Part shown: piece by piece, positions 40,507-48,641 of the stretch | Layout: each line of letters starts with the position of its first letter | Position numbering within the stretch: position 1 is the first letter of the stretch | NCBI GenBank assembly: GCA_045651985.1 | Contig: JAZRTK010000020.1 | Location: forward strand, 1 to 64,000 | Origin: SIG710 sp045651985 | Lineage (GTDB): Bacteria > Bacillota > Clostridia > Oscillospirales > CAG-272 | Direction of reading: 5' to 3' | Length of the DNA stretch: 64,000 bases | Program-made: the position numbers and the translations under genes | The notes under the pieces: model-generated | Databases searched by the model: none | What the model was told of the DNA's origin: nothing | Seen by the model: the letters and a program-made list of their open reading frames with translations, nothing else

Positions 40507-42457
40507 GAAAATGCAGATGCAGGGCGGCAGACCCAAAGCTAAAAAGGGTACGCTTCTCCGACTTATAAAAATGCTTTTTGCGGATTTTAAGGGTCTTCTT
40601 ATCCTTGAGATAGCACTTATCGCCACCTTTGGACTTGTTAGCACCGCGCCCGCAATTTACGTCCGTACTATCGCGGGCTATATTGCAAAGGGACTTGAGC
40701 GCGTCAAGGCAGGCGAGGCGGGCGCAACAGTCTACGCCGATATGTCCCCCGAAATAATTAAGACTATTCTTATAATGGTCTGCGTGTACGTTTTGGCGCT
40801 TGCTTGCGTATTTACCTACCAGCGCTTGGGCGCAATTATTACTCAGCGCTTCCTTTGCAACATGAGAAAGCGTATGTTTGACCGTATGCAGGCTCTGCCC
40901 ATCAAGTATTTTGACGCAAACAGCCACGGCGACATCATGAGCCATTACACAAACGATATCGACACTCTCCGTCAGCTCATTTCCCAGTCTTTGCCCAGCA
41001 TTCTTTCATCGGGGCTGATACTTGCTTCCCTTATCTGCATCATGCTGTATTACAGTATATGGATGACGATGGTCGTCATGGTGGGTATCTTTTTTATGCT
41101 CCTTACCGCCAAGATCGTGGGTGGAAACAGCGCAAAGTTCTTTATCCGCCAGCAGAAGTCGTTGGGTAAGGTAGAGGGCTTTGTTGAAGAGATGATGAAC
41201 GGACAGAAGGTGGTTAAGGTCTTCTGCCACGAGGACAGAGCAACTGAGGATTTTGACAGACTGAACGGTCAGCTTTGCGCCGACGCGACGTCTGCCAACC
41301 GCTTTGCCAATATCCTCATGCCCATCATGGGTAACATCGGAAACATTTTCTACGTTGCGGCGGCGTTCATGGGCGGTCTTTTTCTGACCACATTCAACGT
41401 GCCAAACTATTCTATCCACGCGCTGGTCACGGGAAGCCTGACTCTTGAAATTGCGGTGGTAGTTACCTTCCTTGGCATGACCAAGCAGTTCGGCGCGAAC
41501 GTTTCCTCGGTCTCTCAGGAGGTCAACTCTATCGTTATGGCGCTTGCGGGCGCGGACAGGATCTTCACCCTCATTGATGAGGAGCCCGAGACCGACGAGG
41601 GCTACGTTGCTTTAGTGAACGTAAAGGAAGAGAACGGACAGCTTGTGGAGAGCGAAAAGAGAACGGGTATGTGGGCGTGGAAGCATCCCCACACCTCGGA
41701 CGGCTCGGTCACCTATACGCCTTTGCGCGGTGACGTTCGCCTGTTTGACGTCGACTTCGGCTATACGGACGAGAAGATAGTTCTTCATAACATCACTCTC
41801 TACGCCGAACCCGGTCAGAAGGTGGCGTTCGTAGGAGCTACGGGCGCGGGTAAGACAACTATAACAAATCTTATCAACCGCTTTTACGACATTGCCGACG
41901 GAAAGATACGTTACGACGGCATAAATATCAACAAAATAAAGAAATCGGACCTTCGCCGCTCTCTGGGCATCGTTTTGCAGGACACAAATCTGTTCACGGG
42001 AACGGTCATGGACAATATACGCTACGGCAAGCTTGACGCTACCGACGAGGAGTGTATTTCCGCCGCGAAGTTGGCGAACGCACACGATTTCATTACCCGA
42101 CTTCCCAAGGGATATAACACAATGCTTACGGGTAACGGAGCGAACCTGTCCCAAGGACAGCGCCAGCTTCTCTCTATCGCCCGCGCGGCGGTGGCAGATC
42201 CGCCCGTAATGATCTTGGACGAGGCGACCTCCTCTATCGATACCCGTACCGAGGCGATAGTTCAGCGCGGTATGGACGCTCTTATGAAAGGTCGCACGGT
42301 TTTCGTTATTGCACACCGACTTTCAACAGTCCGCAACTCTGACGTGATAATGGTACTTGACCACGGCCGCATTATCGAGCGCGGAACTCACGAGGATCTT
42401 ATTGCCCAGAAGGGGCAGTATTACAGCCTTTACACAGGCGCATTTGAGCTTGAATAA
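40499..42457 (+). CDS. Heterodimeric ABC exporter, catalytically complete subunit
   Basis: Half-transporter of 652 residues, partner of the preceding gene. After a basic N-terminus come six membrane helices (about 35-340), an unusual insertion before the ATPase domain (about 370-400, KEENGQLVESEKRTGMWAWK), then Walker A GATGAGKTT, signature LSQGQRQL, Walker B MILDEATSSID with the catalytic Glu, and AHRLS with the switch His. It supplies the competent Walker B and His of the canonical site. GGAGGG lies upstream of the start. Substrate unknown; lipid or drug export is common for the family. Confidence 0.93.
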   Translation: MSKKMQMQGGRPKAKKGTLLRLIKMLFADFKGLLILEIALIATFGLVSTAPAIYVRTIAGYIAKGLERVKAGEAGATVYADMSPEIIKTILIMVCVYVLALACVFTYQRLGAIITQRFLCNMRKRMFDRMQALPIKYFDANSHGDIMSHYTNDIDTLRQLISQSLPSILSSGLILASLICIMLYYSIWMTMVVMVGIFFMLLTAKIVGGNSAKFFIRQQKSLGKVEGFVEEMMNGQKVVKVFCHEDRATEDFDRLNGQLCADATSANRFANILMPIMGNIGNIFYVAAAFMGGLFLTTFNVPNYSIHALVTGSLTLEIAVVVTFLGMTKQFGANVSSVSQEVNSIVMALAGADRIFTLIDEEPETDEGYVALVNVKEENGQLVESEKRTGMWAWKHPHTSDGSVTYTPLRGDVRLFDVDFGYTDEKIVLHNITLYAEPGQKVAFVGATGAGKTTITNLINRFYDIADGKIRYDGININKIKKSDLRRSLGIVLQDTNLFTGTVMDNIRYGKLDATDEECISAAKLANAHDFITRLPKGYNTMLTGNGANLSQGQRQLLSIARAAVADPPVMILDEATSSIDTRTEAIVQRGMDALMKGRTVFVIAHRLSTVRNSDVIMVLDHGRIIERGTHEDLIAQKGQYYSLYTGAFELE

Positions 42458-42459
42458 AA

Positions 42460-42494
42460 ACAAGACCCCGACGGCATGCCGTCTGGGTCTGTTT
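42460..42494. terminator. Bidirectional terminator after the ABC exporter
   Basis: A stem AGACCC-C-GACGG / CCGTC-T-GGGTCT with one mismatch, T-rich on both sides. On the minus strand it directly follows the displaced-frame stop at 42495. Confidence 0.8.
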
Positions 42495-42649
42495 TTATTC
42501 ATTGGGATTCTGTTGAGGCTGTTGCGGCGCTTGGCTGGGAGGGAATTCCCGATCGCCGTTGTGACCTTGATTTGCATTGGGGGTGCTATACCCTTGATTG
42601 AAATTAGGGGCGTCTCCTTTCTTTTTATGCGCTTTCGCTCTCCTTTTTT
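42495..42649 (-). other. Out-of-frame Gln/Asn/Pro-rich C-terminal tail
   Basis: Directly after an A6 run (42644-42649, minus strand), one frame away from the membrane protein gene, an open stretch of about 50 codons reads RRAKAHKKKGDAPNFNQGYS and on to QQPQQNPNE before a TAA at 42495-42497, immediately before a terminator. The composition is that of a polar tail. Removing one A from the run would join it to the membrane protein. This may be a real frameshift, slippage or a sequence error. Confidence 0.6.
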
Positions 42650-43326
42650 ACCATAGAGTTTCTCTTTGCAAAAAGGAAGAAGGGAATGAATACAGGGAAA
42701 ATAATAGAAACCGCAAGATAAACGGGCGCACAGCCGCCTACGCATGCTTTGTACACGAAATAGAGGGTTATGTAGAAGAATATCGCCACCGCAAGACTCA
42801 AAAGCACGATCGCCACAATATTTGTGACCAGCGGACCGCCCACGAACGTAAAGATGTCCTCAAGGGAAGTGACTACGTTTTCTGTGGTCATGTCAGTGGT
42901 GATCTTTGCCAGACCCGTTGCGATAGACGTTGTTGCGATGGGCTCAAACACGGCGGAAACACAGGTAAGCGCAAGGAGTATCCAGCCGAAGGGGAACTTA
43001 CGCTTCTTTTCGCCGTTACCCTGTGCAACGCGGCCGAGCAGGTAGACGTTTGCCACGGGAATGAACGCGATCCAAGGTGCGGGGATATCAAGGGTCTTTG
43101 CCATTCTGAAAAGTCCCACGGAATAGAAAACGTAAGAGAGAGCTGTCAAAGTCAAGGCGATCAGACCGATGATGCCTGCGATAGCAATAAGCCAGGCGGT
43201 TCCTGCGCTTGCCGCTGCGTTCTTGATGCCGTCGTACTGAGAATAGTCGTAGTTTGCATAGAAGTCAAGGATCTCCTCAAATTCATATCCGGAGAAGCGT
43301 TCGTAAATTTCGTAGATCTTGTCCAT
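42625..43326 (-). CDS. Polytopic membrane protein, likely C-terminally frameshifted
   Basis: Membrane protein of 233 residues with an N-terminal soluble helix and five to six membrane helices (about 50-80, 95-110, 125-145, 175-205 and 210-225). The core (LFRMAKTLDIPAPWIAFIPV followed by ANVYLLGRVA) is a conserved-looking segment of DUF5684-like small membrane proteins. ATG 43326 is preferred over in-frame starts up to 43368, but its ribosome-binding site is weak. As read it stops in KKESESA, right after A6; a one-base change would extend it by about 50 polar residues to 42495. Function unknown. Confidence 0.65.
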   Translation of the reverse strand: MDKIYEIYERFSGYEFEEILDFYANYDYSQYDGIKNAAASAGTAWLIAIAGIIGLIALTLTALSYVFYSVGLFRMAKTLDIPAPWIAFIPVANVYLLGRVAQGNGEKKRKFPFGWILLALTCVSAVFEPIATTSIATGLAKITTDMTTENVVTSLEDIFTFVGGPLVTNIVAIVLLSLAVAIFFYITLYFVYKACVGGCAPVYLAVSIIFPVFIPFFLFAKRNSMVKKESESA

Positions 43327-43377
43327 AATCGTTCGTCCAAAAAGGACTTTTCCTTTCATTTTCTGCAATTTCAGCAG

Positions 43378-44115
43378 TTATTTTAGTTTTATATCAGCCG
43401 TAAGCGGCAGATGGTCGGAGCATGAAGTGCCGTGGATCTCGGCGCAAGAGACTTCAAAATTGTTTGATACGAATATGTAGTCAATCTTTAGTGTCGGATT
43501 GTTGGTAGGGAAGCTGTGAAGATTTTCACAGGCAAATCCCAGCGAGGTGTCGTGCAGACGGGACTTTATGGGATCGAGCACCGTGTTGTCGGGGGTCATG
43601 TTGAAATCTCCCATAAGTATTACGGGTGTCTGTATTTTTTCAAGCTCGGAGCATATGGTGATGACCGCGTTTACGCGCTCGTCGTCATTCAGCCCCATGT
43701 GGCAGGACAGAACGGTGACGACCCTGCCGCCCGTGTCAAGCTCGGCTTTTAGCAGACACCTGTCCTCGTATCGGTGAATGCTGTAATAACGGTCGCGGGG
43801 GGAGGGAACGGGAATATCAACCGAACGAACGATGGGGAATTTGGTAAGGAGCGCGTTCCCGTAAAGCCCCTTGTCTTTAATGTTTATTGCGGGGGCAAAA
43901 TAGCCCGTCATGCCCGTCAGTAGAGCAAGCTCCTCGGTTTGGTTTATGTACGTGGGGTCGGCGGTGCCGCTGTTTGCGGCTCCGCGGACCTCGTTTAGCG
44001 ACACGATATCGGGGTCAAACCGACGTATGACCGACGCAACGAGCCCCAGGTTTATCTTCTTTTCGGGGTGGTAAAATTCAGCGCCGTGCTGAATATTGAA
44101 TTGCATTACTCTCAT
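43378..44115 (-). CDS. Endonuclease/exonuclease/phosphatase family protein
   Basis: Metal-dependent phosphodiesterase-fold protein of 245 residues, no signal peptide. Motifs of the family are visible: MQFNIQHG at the start, IVSLNEV with the metal-binding Glu (about 42), YGNALLTKFPI, SCHMGLN, LMGDFNM (Asp and Asn, about 166-172) and CSDHLPL with the catalytic Asp-His near the end. The substrate (nucleic acid, lipid or inositol phosphate) cannot be told from sequence. It follows malQ after six bases and probably shares its transcript. Confidence 0.9.
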   Translation of the reverse strand: MRVMQFNIQHGAEFYHPEKKINLGLVASVIRRFDPDIVSLNEVRGAANSGTADPTYINQTEELALLTGMTGYFAPAINIKDKGLYGNALLTKFPIVRSVDIPVPSPRDRYYSIHRYEDRCLLKAELDTGGRVVTVLSCHMGLNDDERVNAVITICSELEKIQTPVILMGDFNMTPDNTVLDPIKSRLHDTSLGFACENLHSFPTNNPTLKIDYIFVSNNFEVSCAEIHGTSCSDHLPLTADIKLK

Positions 44116-44121
44116 GGCCGT

Positions 44122-45564
44122 TTACCCTCTCTTGTAGAGTTGATTTAAACGGCGGTATTTTTTTGTGTCGATTCCATTGAGCTGGTCACGAGTCACACGA
44201 AAAGCCCAGTTGCCTTCCATCTTGCCTGGAGTGTTGAGACGGGTGTCCGAGCCGTAGCCCAAAAGGTCTTGTATCGGGAAGATGACCGTTTTTGCGTGGC
44301 TTGCCATGATAGCGCGGATAATATGTCCGTAGCAGTTGTCCCAGTTTTGGTCGCGGTAGCCCAGATATTCAAGCATTTCGCGGCGCTCGCCCTCGTTTTG
44401 TTCCCAGACGTAGCCAAGAAGCGTATTGTTGTCGTGAGTTCCCGAATATGCGATACAGTTGCTTATATAGTTGTGGGGCAGATGAGGATTGTCGCCCCCA
44501 AGGAAAGCGAACTGGAAGACCCTCATTCCGGGGAATCCGCTGTATTCTACCAGCGCTTCCACTTCGGGTGTGATATCGCCCAGATCCTCCGCGATAATAA
44601 AATTCTTTTCGGGGTCCACGACGCTCTTGACCGCGTCAACGAAAGCGCGTCCGGGGCCTTTTACCCACTTGCCTTCTCTTGCGGTCTCGGCTGTGGCGGG
44701 AATGCTCCAGTAGGACTCGATACCTCTGAAATGGTCTATTCTCACTCCGTCAAACATGCGGAACATGTGGCGGATACGCTCCTTCCACCATGCAAAGCCG
44801 TCCTTCTCCATTTTACTCCAATTGTAAATGGGGTTGCCCCAGAGCTGACCGTCCTGAGAAAAATAGTCGGGCGGTACGCCTGCAACCACCGTAGGACGAC
44901 CGTCCTCGTCAAGCAGGAACATATCGCGGTTTGCCCACACGTCCGCGCTGTCGTCGGACACGTAGATGGGAATGTCGCCGATAATTGAGATGCCCTTATC
45001 GTTTGCGTATTTTTTGATCTTTGACCATTGGTCAAAGAAGGTGTACTGAATAAATTTCCAGAGCTGATATACGCCCTCGTCGTATAGGTCGGAGGTCCAC
45101 TCAAGCCAGCTGTCTTGATTGTTGGCTTCCTTTAACGCCATGAAACGGCATACTTGTTCAAGATAAGGATTTTCGCCGATAAATCGGTCGATCTCGGCCT
45201 TTTTCTCGTCGGAGCAACGGTCAGAGGCGGCGCGGAGCAGGGAGACACGCTCAAGACGAAGACGATCAAACTCGCAGCTGTAGGGAGTCTTCTGCTTTGC
45301 GGCCTGAAGCTCGGGGTAGGATAGAAGACCCTCGGCTGCCAGCTCCTCAAGGTCGATAAAATAAGGGTTTCCACCGAAAGAGGAATAGGATTTGTAGGGG
45401 GAATTTACCCAGTCTGTCATGCAGAATGGCAGGGTCTGCCAAAAGGAGAATCCGCATTTTTCAAGGAAATTCACAAATTCCTTTGCCTCTTTTCCGAAGC
45501 TTCCGCAGGAATATTCGCCGGGTAGGGACGAAACGTGCATCAAAACGCCGCTTTTTCTCTTCAT
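44122..45564 (-). CDS. malQ: 4-alpha-glucanotransferase (GH77)
   Basis: Amylomaltase that transfers maltooligosaccharide segments, working in glycogen and maltodextrin metabolism in the cytoplasm. The 480 residues include KRKSGVLMHVSSLPGEYSCG at the start, FWQTLPF, NSPYKSYSSFGGNPYFIDLE, GDIPIYVSDDSADVWAN, the nucleophile region DGVRIDHFRGIE, FIAEDLGDITPEVE with the acid/base Glu, and YSGTHDNNTLLGY with the transition-state Asp. The start at 45564 has AAAGGA upstream; an in-frame extension of nine codons has no site. Confidence 0.97.
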   Translation of the reverse strand: MKRKSGVLMHVSSLPGEYSCGSFGKEAKEFVNFLEKCGFSFWQTLPFCMTDWVNSPYKSYSSFGGNPYFIDLEELAAEGLLSYPELQAAKQKTPYSCEFDRLRLERVSLLRAASDRCSDEKKAEIDRFIGENPYLEQVCRFMALKEANNQDSWLEWTSDLYDEGVYQLWKFIQYTFFDQWSKIKKYANDKGISIIGDIPIYVSDDSADVWANRDMFLLDEDGRPTVVAGVPPDYFSQDGQLWGNPIYNWSKMEKDGFAWWKERIRHMFRMFDGVRIDHFRGIESYWSIPATAETAREGKWVKGPGRAFVDAVKSVVDPEKNFIIAEDLGDITPEVEALVEYSGFPGMRVFQFAFLGGDNPHLPHNYISNCIAYSGTHDNNTLLGYVWEQNEGERREMLEYLGYRDQNWDNCYGHIIRAIMASHAKTVIFPIQDLLGYGSDTRLNTPGKMEGNWAFRVTRDQLNGIDTKKYRRLNQLYKRG

Positions 45565-45614
45565 TTTGTATCCTTTCGCGCCGGTTGGCATTGTGAATTG
45601 GTACTATTTTTTCT

Positions 45615-45643
45615 ATTATACCATTTTTTTAATATAAATACAA
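45615..45643 (-). promoter_or_regulatory. Promoter of malQ
   Basis: TTGTAT (45643-45638), 17 bases, TATAAT (45620-45615) on the minus strand, with extended -10 TGG. Confidence 0.65.
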
Positions 45644-45729
45644 CAAAAATTTCACTTTTTTTAATTTTAGTTATGAAATCTTTCAACAAAGAAATCCCCG
45701 CTTTGCCAATAAGCATAGCGGGGAGAATT

Positions 45730-46236
45730 TTATTTGTAGCACCTTTTGCAGGCTGTAAAGCCGCGGTCTATGGCTTCGTCCAAGGAAACGTGGAGAGGAT
45801 CGATCATATTGGAACAGCTTGATTTTTTGTGATATTTTGTGCCGCCGTTTGTTGGAATCCAAACGTAATTTGTTGTATCGGGTGCCTTGGTGGTGTCGGC
45901 AGGCTTTTGGGTTGTTTCTTCGGGTTTTTTGGTTGTTTCGGTCGGCTTTTTTGTTGTGTCTTCAATCTTCTTCGTTGTATCTTCAGCCTTTTTCGTTGTA
46001 TCCTCGGGCTTTTCCGTGGTGTCGGGCTCCGCTACGTCGGCAATGGCTTCTGTATCCGGTTCGACGTAAGGCTCGTCGGTGTCCTCTGTGTCGCCAACCA
46101 GCTTGTCGAGAAAATCTCGGTCAGGTGCGCTTGTATCGGGAATATCGGTCGGGGTGGAACAATTTGCGAGCACAAATAGCAAAATGACGACAAGCAGAAT
46201 TAAGGAAACTTTGCGGGTTATGCGGATGCTTTTCAT
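45730..46236 (-). CDS. Lipoprotein with Thr/Lys repeats and CxxC end domain
   Basis: Surface lipoprotein of 168 residues. A signal peptide with lipobox (VLANC, Cys near 26) is followed by an acidic linker, then about seven degenerate units of the type KKPEDTT (about residues 75-115), which probably form an extended wall-spanning stalk. The C-terminal 45 residues (VWIPTNGGTKYHKKSSCSNM, then AIDRGFTACKRCYK) are a small Cys/His module with the GTKYH...C...CKRC pattern also found at the end of other secreted Clostridia proteins; it looks zinc-binding. ATG 46236 is chosen for its AAAGGAAA site. Function unknown. Confidence 0.75.
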   Translation of the reverse strand: MKSIRITRKVSLILLVVILLFVLANCSTPTDIPDTSAPDRDFLDKLVGDTEDTDEPYVEPDTEAIADVAEPDTTEKPEDTTKKAEDTTKKIEDTTKKPTETTKKPEETTQKPADTTKAPDTTNYVWIPTNGGTKYHKKSSCSNMIDPLHVSLDEAIDRGFTACKRCYK

Positions 46237-46290
46237 TATATTTTTTCCTTTCAAAATATTTTATTGTTGCACTTGTATCGGTGCACATAT

Positions 46291-46319
46291 ATTATACCAC
46301 TCGGATATAATAAAGTCAA
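46291..46319 (-). promoter_or_regulatory. Promoter of the Thr/Lys-repeat lipoprotein gene
   Basis: TTGACT (46319-46314), 17 bases, TATAAT (46296-46291) on the minus strand, with extended -10 TGG. Confidence 0.8.
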
Positions 46320-46354
46320 GATAATGTTCCTAAATAAGTGCAAAAAGGTGAGAT

Positions 46355-46585
46355 ATGAATCCGACGGTCGAAAAGAAAATAGGTCAAAATATTCGACTCC
46401 TTCGAGAGAAAGCGGGGATAACCCAAGACGTGCTTGCCGCAAAGCTTCAGCTTCTCGGGTGTGATATAACCAGAAGCGCCGTGGCAAAGATAGAGGTGGG
46501 TCAGCGTCATCTTTACCCCGACGAGATAATTTTAGTAAAAGAAATACTCGGCGTAGAGTACGACGATATCTTTTCTCTGAAATAA
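46355..46585 (+). CDS. XRE-family helix-turn-helix protein
   Basis: DNA-binding protein of 76 residues, essentially a lone HTH_3 domain: IGQNIRLLREKAGITQDVLA forms helices 1-2, and the recognition region is ITRSAVAKIEVGQRHLYPDE. No extra sensor domain is present, so it may act as a small repressor or as a partner of another protein. AAGGTG precedes the ATG. It is divergent from the adjacent lipoprotein gene, whose expression it might control; this is inference from position. Confidence 0.88.
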   Translation: MNPTVEKKIGQNIRLLREKAGITQDVLAAKLQLLGCDITRSAVAKIEVGQRHLYPDEIILVKEILGVEYDDIFSLK

Positions 46586-46613
46586 AAAATGCGTGGTTCT
46601 CCACGCATTTTTT
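46584..46613. terminator. Bidirectional terminator, XRE gene and flavodoxin-like gene
   Basis: AAAAAATGCGTGG, loop TTCT, CCACGCATTTTTT. Confidence 0.9.
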
Positions 46614-46614
46614 G

Positions 46615-47232
46615 TTATCTTATAAAGCTGGTTCTGAGCTTTTCGTTCTCGGGACGTTCAATACCTGACTTTCTGCCTGCTTCGATGCATCGAAGCAGCC
46701 ATGCCATGTTTTTGCCGATGTTGGTCATGGTCATAAGTCCCTCCTTGTCCTGTTCGACCTCCTCGGGTGTGTTGCCGTGGACGGCGTTCCAGTAGGTGGA
46801 GGAGACGACGGGCATTGAAGTGATCCCGAAATATTTGTTTATTACTTCAACCGATGCGGTAGTTCCCGCGCGGCGGGCGCTGACGACGGAAGCCGCAGGC
46901 TTAAAAGCAAAATTGCGCCCGCAGGAATAGAACGCGCGGTCAAGTACATTTAAAAGCCGTCCGCTGGGGTGGGCGTAATATACGGGCGAGCCGAAAACGA
47001 ATCCGTCGCACTCAAGTGCTTTTTCAGCCAAGCGATTTGCCACGTCACCAAAAACGCAGCTGCCTGTTTTGCGGCATGATCCACAACCCGTGCAGTCGGG
47101 AACAGGGGCGTTTCCGATAAAAAAGAACTCGGTGTCAACGCCCTCGGCGTTCAGTGCCACAGCCACTTCCCGCAAGGCGCGGTCGGTGCAGCCGTGCTCA
47201 CGGGAGCTTCCGTTTACAAGTAATACCTTCAT
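46615..47232 (-). CDS. NAD(P)H-dependent FMN reductase / flavodoxin-fold protein
   Basis: Flavodoxin-like oxidoreductase of 205 residues. The FMN phosphate loop is at the N-terminus (LLVNGSSREHGCTDRAL), followed by DCTGCGSCRKTGSCVFGD (about 51-68), a Cys-rich insert typical of iron-sulfur flavoprotein-like reductases, then DGFVFGSPVYYAHPSGRLL for the flavin ring. Substrate unknown; roles in redox stress or reduction of aromatic compounds are known in the family. Monocistronic. Confidence 0.92.
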   Translation of the reverse strand: MKVLLVNGSSREHGCTDRALREVAVALNAEGVDTEFFFIGNAPVPDCTGCGSCRKTGSCVFGDVANRLAEKALECDGFVFGSPVYYAHPSGRLLNVLDRAFYSCGRNFAFKPAASVVSARRAGTTASVEVINKYFGITSMPVVSSTYWNAVHGNTPEEVEQDKEGLMTMTNIGKNMAWLLRCIEAGRKSGIERPENEKLRTSFIR

Positions 47233-47265
47233 TTGTATGTACCTCCGATATCATATTCTGCTCTT

Positions 47266-47294
47266 ATTATATTTGCAAAGATTGATTTTTTCAA
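47266..47294 (-). promoter_or_regulatory. Promoter of the flavodoxin-like gene
   Basis: TTGAAA (47294-47289), 17 bases, TATAAT (47271-47266) on the minus strand. Confidence 0.65.
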
Positions 47295-47394
47295 CACATT
47301 CTTGTTTTTTTTTCAAAAAATTTCTGTAAGCACCTGAAATTGTGCCAAAAACAAAAGAAATCTTTGAATTTTTAAAAAAAATTAAAAAAACCTC

Positions 47395-47423
47395 TTGCAA
47401 AAAAACGGGTTTTGGTTTACAAT
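47395..47423 (+). promoter_or_regulatory. Promoter of efp
   Basis: TTGCAA (47395-47400), 17 bases, TACAAT (47418-47423). The flanking DNA has A-tracts that may act as an UP element. Confidence 0.65.
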
Positions 47424-47498
47424 ATAAACGTAAAATAAAAATTATAATCGGTTACTGCGTTCAGCAGTGCGATAAGGAAAATTTCGGAGGACAAAAAC

Positions 47499-48056
47499 AT
47501 GGTAGTAGCCGGCGATTTTAAGAACGGTATAACTTTCGACATGGAGGGTCAGGTATTCCAGGTTGTGGAATTCCAGCACGTAAAGCCCGGTAAGGGTGCG
47601 GCGTTCGTTCGTACAAAGATCAAGAACGTTATCACAGGCTCTGTTATCGAAAGAACATTCAGCCCCACAGACAAGTTTGAGAACGCTTACATCGAAAGAA
47701 AGGATATGCAGTATTCTTACGACGATGGCGATCTTTACCACTTCCTTGACACAGAGACATGGGAGGAGACTCTTGTTGCTCACGACAAGGTTGGCGATAA
47801 CTTCAAGTACGTAAAGGAAGAGATGATGTGCAAGATCGTTTCCTATAAGGGTAACATCTTCTCCGTTGAGCCTCCTACATTTGTTGAGCTTGAGGTTACA
47901 GACACTGACCCCGGTTTTGCAGGCAACACAGCTACAAATACACTCAAGCCCGCAACGCTCGAGACAGGTGCCGAGATCAAGGTCCCTCTCTTTATCAACG
48001 TGGGTGACGTGCTCAAGATCGATACACGTACAGGCGAGTATCTCTCCAGAGCATAA
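47499..48056 (+). CDS. efp: Translation elongation factor P
   Basis: Relieves ribosomes stalled on polyproline stretches by binding next to the P-site tRNA. The 185 residues form the KOW-like domain I and two OB domains. The loop VKPGKGAAFVR carries Lys32, the position that is post-translationally modified in EF-P. GGAGG precedes the start. Its product should matter for the Pro-rich secreted proteins in this window. Confidence 0.98.
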   Translation: MVVAGDFKNGITFDMEGQVFQVVEFQHVKPGKGAAFVRTKIKNVITGSVIERTFSPTDKFENAYIERKDMQYSYDDGDLYHFLDTETWEETLVAHDKVGDNFKYVKEEMMCKIVSYKGNIFSVEPPTFVELEVTDTDPGFAGNTATNTLKPATLETGAEIKVPLFINVGDVLKIDTRTGEYLSRA

Positions 48057-48069
48057 GATAATTGAATGA

Positions 48070-48106
48070 TAAAACGGGGAAAGGGAATATGCTTTTCCCC
48101 GTTTTG
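48070..48106 (+). terminator. Terminator of efp
   Basis: AAAACGGGGAAA ... TTTTCCCCGTTTT, perfect stem with about ten loop bases. Confidence 0.85.
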
Positions 48107-48142
48107 ATAATACGGTAATAACCGAGAAAGAAGGTATCTAAT

Positions 48143-48568
48143 ATGAATCTTACGGAAAAGGCATCTTACATCAAGGGTCTGGCAGAGGGTCTTGCGCTTG
48201 ACGCAAACAAGCCCGAGGCAAAGATCATCGAGAAAATGCTTGAGCTTATTGAGGACATGAGCCGCGCCATCTCCAACATTGAGGAGGACGTTGAGTATCT
48301 GGCTGACTACGTAGACGAGCTTGACGACGACCTTGCTATGGTCGAGGACGAGGTCTACGGACTTGAGGACGACGATTTCGAGTGCGACGGCGACTGCTGC
48401 AACTGCGACCTTGAGGACTGTATGGAGGAGGAAGAGTGCATCGAGATCGTTTGCCCTTCCTGCGGTGAGACTGTTTGCTTTGATCCCGACATCGACCCCG
48501 ACAACTTCATCTGCCCTGCTTGTCAGGAAAAGATCGAGGTTGACTTCGTTGAGGACGACGAGGAATAA
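48143..48568 (+). CDS. Acidic zinc-ribbon protein, CD1247-like
   Basis: Cytoplasmic acidic protein of 141 residues. Residues 1-80 are a predicted coiled-coil (MNLTEKASYIKGLAEGLALD, then a Glu/Asp-rich helix DVEYLADYVDELDDDLAMVE) and match the N-terminal domain named after Clostridioides CD1247. A cysteine cluster CDGDCCNCDLEDC follows, then a zinc ribbon, CPSC near 109-112 and CPAC near 128-131. The gene often lies next to efp in Clostridia. Function unknown. Confidence 0.8.
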   Translation: MNLTEKASYIKGLAEGLALDANKPEAKIIEKMLELIEDMSRAISNIEEDVEYLADYVDELDDDLAMVEDEVYGLEDDDFECDGDCCNCDLEDCMEEEECIEIVCPSCGETVCFDPDIDPDNFICPACQEKIEVDFVEDDEE

Positions 48569-48610
48569 CCGATCCCTTTGAAAAGGGTGACGGCCCCCCA
48601 AGCTAAAAAG

Positions 48611-48641
48611 AAAAAACGACGGCTGAACGCCGTCGTTTTTT
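48611..48641. terminator. Bidirectional terminator, zinc-ribbon gene and tetR
   Basis: AAAAAACGACGGC, loop TGAAC, GCCGTCGTTTTTT. Confidence 0.9.

Noticed and set aside
42641..42655. Programmed -1 frameshifting at A-AAA-AAG as in dnaX
   Set aside because: The heptamer is in the right phase, but a -1 shift leads into a long frame that runs antisense to the ABC gene with poor composition; the protein-like tail lies in the other frame, needing one base fewer.
45900..46010. The repeated KKPEDTT-coding region as a CRISPR or microsatellite
   Set aside because: The short degenerate units are in frame and part of a lipoprotein stalk; there are no spacers. No CRISPR array was seen anywhere in the window.
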